From contig OX422213.1 in the NCBI GenBank assembly GCA_949130495.1, positions 52,710,284 to 52,774,283 of the forward strand: a DNA stretch of 64,000 bases. The letters run 5' to 3'. Below the pieces are notes generated by a model. That model was not told where the DNA came from. It did not search any database and saw only the letters and a program-made list of their open reading frames with translations. Shown piece by piece: positions 56,726-64,000 of this stretch. Within the stretch, counting starts at the first letter, position 1; every line of letters begins with the position of its first letter. The translations under genes and the position numbers were made by a program. This stretch comes from Sambucus nigra. Its lineage: Eukaryota; Streptophyta; Magnoliopsida; Dipsacales; Adoxaceae.

Positions 56726-58346
56726 CTACATGTCTTGGATAAAACTGAGGAGGTGAGTAGGCCACACGACATACGAATTGACGCACCCACTAATATACGT
56801 CGTGCCGCATTGTTCGCGCAACCACAATAGGGAGTTCTCCTTCCCGGTTATGACATGCGTGACGAGCACCCTGGACTCCATCTCTTGAAGCACACGTCCA
56901 TGGACTATTCCACCCTCGACGATATTCGGGTCCCTCAACCCCCTCCCTATCCGTTGGCCATCAAATACGTCCAATATGAACACGCTCGGCCAACCAATTG
57001 TCGACAATGGTCTGTTGGAGGGCGTCAAATAGGGAAGTGGATCGTCGAAGTACGAACGTGTCGGTGATGAAGCAGCGAGGTCCACATCCTCGTCATCTTG
57101 CGCCTCGTCCTCCCGCACCTCCTCCTCCACCGCCTTCTCCTTCCCTTTCCCTTTCCCTTTACGGTCTCCACCCAACGTACGCTTCATGAATGCGTACATA
57201 TCTTGGACCGTCGCCTCCAAACGGGACAGCTTCGCGTCGTGTGAATCCACCGTTTGAGACAACCCGGTGTCGCTCGTCTCCAATCCGATGATCCTAGATT
57301 TGGCCACCCGCGAGCTCACTCCCCTTGTCCTCCCTTCGCGATCAGAGCCAAGCACTTGGCTGAGTGCGTCTGTGGACAAAGATGCCTTGTCGGCATCAGA
57401 CTGCGACTCATACACTTCCTTAAGCTTTGCCTGAAACGACAAAAAGCACATGATTAGTAAAATAAGTAAACTAAAAAATTATAACGTAATTAACAATAAT
57501 TAAACTGTCGGATTACTTACAATCGTGTCCGCGACGCTCGGGGACACCTCCTTGTCCTTCCCCTTCTTCGTCCGAAGAGCCACATAAGTATCGAGCCTAT
57601 GTGGCTTACCCCCTGTCCCACTCCCTACCCCCTGAAATAAAATAGAGTAAAGTAAAATTAGTATCGGCCTCGTAAAGTAAAATAATATCCAATAATATAT
57701 TTCTGTAGTTATAGATAAATTAAATCTTACCTGCATCCTATGCTCCACCTCAGCGTAAGAGGTCCGACCGGAGTAGTGCACGTCCGTCTTTTTAGCCCGA
57801 TTTTCCCTCCCCGATTGGCGAGATGCCAATTGTCGATCCTTGATCTCATTGTCAATGAACTTTTGCCATTGTGCCAATGAGATCGGCTCCTTGGGCGGGA
57901 CGGATCCGCGCCATTGTAAAATGGACTCTCGTATTTTTCCAAAGTACCGTGTCCGAATATTTTTCTTCCACGTCTTGTGTTGCTCCCTCAACTGCTCCAA
58001 GACGGAATCGCGTAGCTTTGGATCCAAGTTGAATTGTTCCTGTCCAACAAATACAATGTTAGTTGCGAATAAATATAAATATAAATATAAATTAAAATAT
58101 TCATATAAATATTACCTGTAGTGCCGCCCAAACAGATAACTTGAGCTCATACGGCACCTCCTTCCAACTCATAAACCCCGGGCCGATGACCGTCTTTAGC
58201 AACTCGAGGGATCTCGCTAAAAGCTCCGACTTGTTTTCGACGGTAATCCCAAATTTTCCATATTTGGGGAGCCTAGCGGCTGAGGAGCCCTCGTCGCCTC
58301 CGCTACAACCGAACCCAGACGACATCATCATAAACAGCATCATCAT
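56726..58346 (-). CDS. Transposase_24-type (TNPA-like) protein, four exons, apparently intact
   Basis: Exons on the minus strand: 58346-58116 (77 codons), 58039-57731 (103), 57631-57521 (37) and 57430-56726 (234 plus stop). All introns are GT..AG and all junctions fall between codons, giving about 451 residues. Exon 1: Met-rich start, then LPKYGKFGITVENKSELLAR, VIGPGFMSWKEVPYELKLSV. Exon 2 holds the family core: NLDPKLRDSVLEQLREQHKT, RTRYFGKIRESILQWRGSVP, ISLAQWQKFIDNEIKDRQLA, SGRTSYAEVEHRMQ. Exon 3 is GVGSGTGGKPHRLDTYVALR. Exon 4 starts AKLKEVYESQSDADKASLST and continues through VLGSDREGRTRGVSSRVAKS, a coiled-coil-like DAKLSRLEATVQDMYAFMKR, a Lys/Glu-rich acidic run, and a C-terminal part (IGWPSVFILDVFDGQRIGRG) that I do not recognise. 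Role inferred from the family: binds subterminal repeats in the nucleus during transposition. The start Met is uncertain (MMMLFMMM), and an upstream exon is possible. Confidence 0.82.
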
Positions 58347-58589
58347 CTTCGCCTTAACATTTGAAGGAGATATTTTTGCTGTAAAAAAAATGTTATTAGT
58401 ACAGATAAAAAAAAATGTTAATAGTACACATTTCGTTTTACCTAATTGAATTAATTGAATTAATAGTACAGATAAAAAAATGTTCCATCTATATTATAAC
58501 GTATGTGTAAGTTCCGTCAATACCATTTCGTTTCAATTTTGTAATATTATGTTTTTTCCAAATATTTAAAGAGTTATTAAATGGGTGCC

Positions 58590-58631
58590 CCACTCCCACC
58601 CCCACCCACCGCCACACACACACGCACACCT

Positions 58632-58671
<40 letters not shown>

Positions 58672-58930
58672 CACCCCCACCCCCACCCCTACCCACCCCA
58701 CCCCTACATATATGTTAGTTGATGCCATTATATTTTTACCCTAATTAGATTCTAAGGTTATCTCAATTTATATTTTAAGTTCGTATCCATTTGTGATGTT
58801 CAAGTAGTTTGAAATCACCAACTAAATTGAACATCACACACACACACACACCCCACCCCACCCCACCCCCTGCCCCCCTCCACCACCCCCTCCCCCACCA
58901 CACACACACAGACACACACACCACCCCACT
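58590..58930. repeat. CA/CCCCACC-rich low-complexity segments
   Basis: Two patches, 58590-58706 and 58837-58936, of (CA)n mixed with CCCCACCCC. Same composition as the larger array at 59618-60060. They lie just upstream of the gene inside the young CACTA. Confidence 0.85.
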
Positions 58931-59617
58931 CCCTACAAGTCTAAGGATGTTCTTGATTAAACATGGGAAATCTCATATCGTTTGCAAAAAGTTCATAGAT
59001 TCTTAATCCCTAGGGTTATGGATATTAAATTTCTTTCACAATTATTTCTTCGATTGCGATGGGTGAAGTTCAATTATATGTTAGAACAATAGATCCTCGC
59101 AAGTTGGTCAATCATTGTGTGAATAGGTATGAGATCATAATTTGGAGGAATTCACGTCCAAGAAATAATTTGGATTTTGATACCCCTTGATAGACTTATA
59201 TGTTTTGTTTACCCGACCGATAAACTATTTTATAATCCTATAGAATTAAGTTTTAGAATCAAGGAATTGATCAGATGTTCATTAAAATCGGTTAGTAAAA
59301 AATTTATTTAACCAAGAGGGTATCGAAAACATAACGTGGGGAATCATAATATACCGTAATCAACTTTAATAATAAGAAAACATTCTTTCGAGTGATTTAT
59401 AAATAATTAAATTTGAGTGCAATCATGATTATTTAGTGGAATGAATCGTGATTAAATAAATAAAGGATATAAATTAGACGGTTATAAATTGGGATTTCCT
59501 AGTATTTACTTTGAATCCAGTTTATTTATTTATCATTGGTCCCTAGTATAGTCATTGTCCAAGTAGTAGGAGCGAAACTCTATAAAACCCTAGTTTAGCT
59601 AAAGCCCGTGAATTATC

Positions 59618-60062
59618 CCTCCCCCACCACACACACACACACACACACCCCACCCCACCCCACCCCCTGCCCCCCTCCACCACCCACTCCCCCACCACAT
59701 ACCACCACACACACACACACACCCCACCCCACCCCACCCCCCTCCACCACCCCCACCCCCTCCCCCACCACACACCACCACACACACACACACACCCCAC
59801 CCCACCCCCTGCCCCCCTCCACCACCGCCTCCCCCCCCTCCACCACCCCCTCCCCCAAAACACACCCCACCCCACCCCACCCCCTGCCCCCTCCACCACC
59901 CCCTCCCCCACCACACACACACCCCACCCCACCCCACCCCCTGCCCCCCTCCACCACCCTCTCCCCCAAAACACACCACCACCACACACACACACCCCGC
60001 ACCCCACCTCACCCCACCCCCTACCCCCCTCCCCCACCCTGCCCCACCCCGCTCCATCCCCC
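59618..60062. repeat. C-rich/CA minisatellite, G-rich on the gene strand
   Basis: About five to six imperfect units (roughly 60-100 bp) of CACACACACACCCCACCCC, ACCCCCTGCCCCCCTCCACC, ACCCCCTCCCCCACCACA. On the minus strand this gives dense runs of three to six G, able in principle to form G-quadruplexes. Long open frames on both strands here (up to 278 codons on plus) are products of the repeat, not genes. Confidence 0.88.
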
Positions 60063-60138
60063 ACACATGCACACACATACACACATATATATATACACAT
60101 ACACACATAAATATACACACAAATATATATATATAAAT

Positions 60139-60169
60139 GGAAGAGAGAGAGAGAGAGAAATTGGACCTC

Positions 60170-60200
<31 letters not shown>

Positions 60201-60201
60201 G
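60139..60201. repeat. (GA)n microsatellite
   Basis: Two GAGAGA runs at 60144-60158 and 60173-60200, separated by AAATTGGACCTCAAAGTA. Confidence 0.9.
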
Positions 60202-60254
60202 GGGAGGGAACGGTGGGAGGAAAAAAAGAAGGGGGAAAGGGTTTTTGCTGGAAA

Positions 60255-60460
60255 AGTTATCACGGTCGTGTCAAGGTCATTGACCGTGACAAGAATTGTC
60301 ACGGTCAATGACCGTGACAAGACCGTGACAATTAAATTTATCACGGACTTGTCACGGTCAATGACCGTGACAATTAGTTGTCATGGTCGTGTCAAGGTCA
60401 ATGACCGTGACATAAAACGCGTGTTTTTTTGTCACGGTCAATGACCTTGACAAGGCTGGC
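60255..60460. repeat. Right subterminal palindromes of the young CACTA
   Basis: Five copies of the GTCACGGTCA / TGACCGTGAC inverted repeat with half-sites between them, mirroring the left end. The last, CACGGTCAATGACCTTGAC at 60433-60453, is about 35 bp from the terminal inverted repeat. Confidence 0.85.
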
Positions 60461-60501
60461 CAGCTGAAAGGTGAAAATTTTCCCATTTTGGTGTAGTGGT
60501 A

Positions 60502-61228
60502 TATATATGTGGGGTATTTCTCTGAAATTTCTGCAGAGGTTCTTTATCCTCGTGGAGAAAGCCGAATTGTTTCCTGGAGGCATGTCGCCTTTTTGAGATG
60601 TTTATTATTCGGGCAGAGTTTATTCCATAAATGTTGGCTTTTGAGCAATTTGTTCTAAGGGTAGACTTAGTTTATTTCTCGGAGGCAAATTTTTAGACGT
60701 ATGAATCTCTTTCGGGACTCAAAAGCATCTTCGGAGAAGTATAATTTTTTCTTGAAGGAAAAATGACTTTTCTGAAGTACAAACTTCTTCGGGACTTTCA
60801 AAATGCACTCGAGTGTCTTGGGGCTTAATTAGGACAAGACGAAGCATCCTCGAACCTCAATTACTAATCTAGTTGTCCACAATGTTTGTCGACTACGAGT
60901 GTTCACGTGTGGACACTTTCGTCAAAATAGAAAGGTCTCCAAAAATAGGTTTGCCTATTTTGGAAGGAAAATGGGGTCTATGTGTGACCATAATAATGTT
61001 TTAGGGAGTAAAATGGGGATTTTTGGCAAGTGACAGGCAGTTAACCGATTGGTTAATGGTGGGGACTAAATAGTTAACCAATCGATTAACCATTAGAAGT
61101 GTTTAACTAATCGGTTAACCGTTCTAGTTTTCCAAACTTATATATTTGACTGATAGAGTCCTGTTTTCCTTCACTAGTTCATTCTCTTCATCTTTCATAT
61201 TTATGTACCTTTTCTCATTAGGACCTGT
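60502..61228 (+). mobile_element. Unclassified LTR-like sequence right of the young CACTA
   Basis: Follows on from 56181. It carries CTCGTGGAGAAAGCCG, TTGTCGACTACGAGTG and repeated CTTCGGGACT strings, typical of LTR R/U5 regions, then a palindrome cluster and second TATA box. No partner copy in the window, so neither edges nor family are known. Confidence 0.4.
61041..61147 (+). promoter_or_regulatory. TTAACC-AATCGATT-GGTTAA palindrome cluster and TATA box
   Basis: TTAACCGATTGGTTAA (61041-61056), TTAACCAATCGATTAA (61074-61089) and TTAACTAATCGGTTAA (61103-61118), centres 33 and 29 bp apart. TTATATATTT lies at 61138-61147, 20 bp after the last. Confidence 0.6.
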
Positions 61229-61711
61229 GTGAGTGATTTTTGGATACTTTATACCTTGATTATGGACCCATATCAGCCCATTTCGGCAGCTGTACTTCAT
61301 GGGACCTGTTTTACAAATGTTTTAGTAATAATGACTCACATAATTAGGGGACCTGTCTTATACCTTGATTATGGACCCATATTTATGTACCATCTCTCTT
61401 TAGGACTTGTTTTAATTGAACTCGTTCGTGGAGGTCGTATGAGGTGTCCGGGTGAAGTTGCGCTAGAGGGAGATATTGTATTGGGGGACTGGATGAATGT
61501 GTTTGTCCTTTTGGTTGAGGGGACTTCAGGGTTTCGCTCCTCATGAGGATGCCTAGATTGGGGTTGACTGGAGGGATGCAGATGTTATGCCTGGGGTGCG
61601 CGTGCTGTCATATGAGGCCCCTTTGCTTGTGGACATGGAAAATAGCGAGGTACTTCTGCGGGAGTGTGAGAGTCACTCTGTTGTCAACAAGAGTCACTTA
61701 GGCACTCCACA
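61229..61711 (+). other. Unrecognised open frame and possible exon after the 61.1-kb promoter
   Basis: An open frame at 61229-61546 starts GTG, with an inner ATG at 61262 (MDPYQPISAAVLHGTCF), and ends VFVLLVEGTSGFRSS. In another frame, 61555-61711 reads LGLTGGMQ / DWRDADVMPGVRVLSYEAPL, LVDMENSEVLLRECESHSVV and ends at a consensus donor CATGTAAGT. The strings GACCTG, TATACCTTGATTATGGACCC and TTTATGTACC are duplicated at 61201-61275 and 61340-61400. I recognise no domain. It could be a decayed retroelement-linked ORF or a gene-capture fragment. Low confidence that it is a gene. Confidence 0.25.
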
Positions 61712-61799
61712 TGTAAGTTTCTCTATCTTTACATTTTGTCGCATGTTTTGTTGTATTTGAATATGGTATATGTCGTATGTTTTTTTAAAATGCTATGGT

Positions 61800-62170
61800 C
61801 ATAATAGTAGTATTTAGAAAAGTGGTAAAGAGATAATAATGTGGCGATATCTGATAATGATACATACAATAATAGTAATGATAATAGTGGGGTGATAATA
61901 AATAATGATGATGATTATAATAATGGTAAATTGATAATATGATAGTAATAATGAGAATGATGATGATAAAATTATTATATCAATATTTAATATGATGATG
62001 GTGGTGGAAAAATAATGATACTAATAATAGCAATAATCGTAATAAAAATAATGAGGATAGTTATTAGGGTCCCCTAGAGAGAAAATGATGACTTTTTTAG
62101 TTTGTGATTAAAATAGTGACAACAACAATAATAGTAATGATAATAAGGATATTATATATATATATATAGG
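61800..62170. repeat. AT-rich trinucleotide-like low-complexity DNA
   Basis: Imperfect AATAATG, ATGATGAT and AATAATAG runs ending in a short (TA)n at 62152-62168. No gene. Confidence 0.85.
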
Positions 62171-62399
62171 GAAAGGTAATCATTATTGTGGTATTAGTAT
62201 TATTACGATATTAAGTCACAAGAGTTGGGGTAGAACGACAGGGACAAACATGAGTTAATATATAGAGATGGGAATAGAAACCTTTATAATCTTGTAATAA
62301 TAAGATAAGGGCATATAAATATCTATGAAAATAGGTGTAAACTTGCCAGGAGGCCTGTATGTCACATGCATATCTCCTTCTTGACAAATATATTGGTAG

Positions 62400-64000
62400 G
62401 GTGTAAACATCGGGATGGAGAGAGATATTGGGGTGGGGGGTCCTGGCCACCTCACAACTCGTTATCCTTCCCGATGAGCTGAGGCTGAGGGTTAGGAGAT
62501 TAAGTGTGGGGGTAGCAGTACCAAAACTACTAGAAGGAGAAAGCTTCGGGGGTGTTCCTGGTCACCTCACGACTGGTTATCCTTTATGGTTAGAGATAAT
62601 AGAGGATTAGGAGATTAAGTGTGACATACACCGGGTTGGAGAAATATCCAGGTGATTTTCTGGTGATCGAAAGAATGGTTATCCTTCTTAGTTAACTGGA
62701 ATCGAGGGTTAGGAGATTATGTGTGGTAATAGTGTGACCTAAACACTGGGAAGGAGAAAGCTTCGGTGGATTTCCTGGTCACCTCACTATTGGTTATCCT
62801 TCCTGGTTTTCATGAACAGATGGTTAGGAGATTTAGTGTGGAAATATGCATGACCTAAACACTAGGAAGGAGAAAGATCCCGAGGATTTCCTTGTCACCT
62901 CACGACTGGTTATCCTTCGTGTCTAGTGGTAACCAATGGCTAGGAGATTAATTATAGGAATAACATTACCCAAACACCTGGAGGGAGAAAGCTCCAGGGG
63001 TTTCCTAGTCACCTAATGACTGGTTATCCTTCCTAGCTAGCGGTAATCGAGGATTAGGAGATAAAGTGTGGAAATAACATGACCAAGCACCTGAACGGAG
63101 AATGCACCGGGGGGATCCGGGTCACCTCACGACTAGTTATCCTTTCCTGCTTGCAGAAATGGAGGGTGAGGAGATAACATGTGGAAATAGCATGACCCGA
63201 ACACCGGAATGGATAAAGGACATGGGGTTTGGGTCACCTCATGACTGGTTATCCTTCTTGGTTAGCTGGAATCAAGGGTTAAGAGATTAAGAGTGGGATT
63301 AACATGACCAAAACACTTGTAAGGAGAAATCTTTAGGGTGTCCTTGGTCATCTTATACATGGTTATCCTTCATGGTTAGCCGAATCTGAGGGTTAGGAGA
63401 TTATGTTTTCGAATAGAGTGACCCAAACATTTGGAGGGAGAAATATCTCAGGGGGTTTCTTTGTCTCCTCACGACTGGTTATCATTCCTGATTTGCTAGA
63501 ACTGAGGGTTAGGAGATTTAGTGTGTAAATAGCGCGACCTAAACATCTGGAGGGAGAAACCTTCGAGGGGTTTCTTAGTCACCTAATGATTGGTTATCCT
63601 TCGTGGTTAGTTGGAACTGAGGGTTAGGATATTAAGTGTAGGAAAGGAGTGACCCAAACACCTAGAGGGATAAAGCTCTAAGGAATTTTGTGTCACCTCA
63701 TGATTATTTATCCTTACTGTTTAGTACTAATCGAGGGTTTGGTGATTAAGCGTGGTAATAACATGATCCACACATCGAGAGGGAGAAAGCTCCATGGGAG
63801 TTTCCTAGTCACCTCGTGACTGGTCATCCTTAATAGCTAGTGAGAACTGAGGGTTAGGAGATTAAGTGTGGATATATCATGACCCAAACATCGGGAGGGA
63901 GAAAGCTCCAGGGGGTTCCTAGTCACCTCATGATAGTTCTTTTTTCTAGTTGCAGGAACTGAGGGTTATGAGATTTAGTATGGAAATAGTGTGACCCAAC
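62400..64000. repeat. ~115-bp tandem repeat array, open at the window end
   Basis: Landmark GTTATCC (or a one-base variant) at 62461, 62576, 62678, 62793, 62909, 63023, 63136, 63248, 63362, 63478, 63593, 63707, 63823 and about 63938: mostly 112-116 bp steps, one of 102. Unit parts: GTCACCTCACGACTGGTTAT, GAGGGTTAGGAGATTAAGTG, TGACCCAAACACC, GGAGGGAGAAAGCTCC. Copies differ by 10-20 percent by eye. Confidence 0.92.

Larger units (their letters stand above)
56185..60498 (-). mobile_element. CACTA (En/Spm) DNA transposon, 4314 bp, structurally intact
   Basis: Terminal inverted repeats CACTACACCAAA (56185-56196) and TTTGGTGTAGTG (60487-60498) are perfect over 12 bp, with a GTA target duplication. 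Both ends carry arrays of a palindromic motif. One minus-strand gene of Transposase_24 type occupies 56726-58346, and the rest is CA/CCCC-rich minisatellite. There is no TNP2 catalytic transposase, so it should need TNP2 from elsewhere. Perfect ends and an unbroken gene suggest a recent insertion. Confidence 0.95.
56182..60501. other. Target-site duplications GTA flanking the young CACTA
   Basis: GTA at 56182-56184 and again at 60499-60501, the 3-bp duplication characteristic of CACTA elements. Confidence 0.9.

Noticed and set aside
59608..60444. A 278-codon open frame on plus and 188-190-codon frames on minus
   Set aside because: They lie wholly in CA/CCCC minisatellite and read as Pro/His/Thr or Gly/Val/Cys runs. 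Openness is a product of low complexity.

Overview
This window looks like plant nuclear DNA, probably from an angiosperm with a large, repeat-rich genome. It is AT-rich and gene-poor, and is made almost entirely of nested transposable elements and tandem repeats. I see no convincing single-copy host gene, rRNA or tRNA. The species cannot be named from the sequence.

Layout. 1-1530 is a window-truncated LTR of a Tekay-type gypsy element. 1531-4760 is a decayed SIRE/Maximus-type copia remnant. 4795-5679 and 14582-17712 are two halves of one ~168-bp satellite array, split by a gag-only gypsy element with ~3.3-kb LTRs (element 'AB', 5680-14581). 17713-32095 is an old CACTA (En/Spm) DNA transposon on the minus strand. 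It carries a Transposase_24-like gene and a TNP2 fragment, and is itself split by a nearly full-length chromodomain gypsy element (19699-28930). 32160-33300 is another SIRE-like LTR remnant and 33945-34945 a hAT transposase pseudogene. 35400-36679 plus 42308-43900 is one degenerate gypsy pol region, interrupted by a gag-only SIRE-type copia element ('CD', 36680-42307) with a perfect TATTA target-site duplication. 44485-54884 is a gag-remnant gypsy element ('EF') with ~3-kb LTRs, whose left LTR holds a further foreign LTR ('G', 46880-49510). 56185-60498 is a young CACTA element with terminal inverted repeats, a GTA target-site duplication and an apparently intact four-exon Transposase_24-type gene. 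The right end is LTR-like sequence, AT-rich low-complexity DNA and a ~115-bp tandem array running off the window.

How the pieces work together. Autonomous-type functions (reverse transcriptase, integrase, TNP2) survive only as broken copies. The three best-preserved retroelements without pol (AB, CD, EF) keep LTRs and gag-derived sequence, with clear initiator-Met-tRNA primer-binding sites in AB and CD, so they would have needed proteins supplied by other elements. The youngest element, the 56-60 kb CACTA, also lacks TNP2.

Most interesting signal. LTRs from at least seven families, both copia and gypsy, carry a cluster of short palindromes a few tens of bases upstream of a TATA-like box. The palindrome sequence differs by family (GCGAATCGATTCGC, ACCGGTCGACCGGT, TTCTCGTTCGAACGAGAA, TTAACCGATTGGTTAA, GATCGATC, TGCCMATKGGCA), but centre-to-centre spacing is repeatedly ~21-22 bp, or ~31, ~42 or ~62 bp, i.e. 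whole helical turns. I do not know of a named description of this cross-family architecture. A second cross-family signal is a conserved ~22-nt U3 block around GGGTCGAGATAGTCA in four LTR families.
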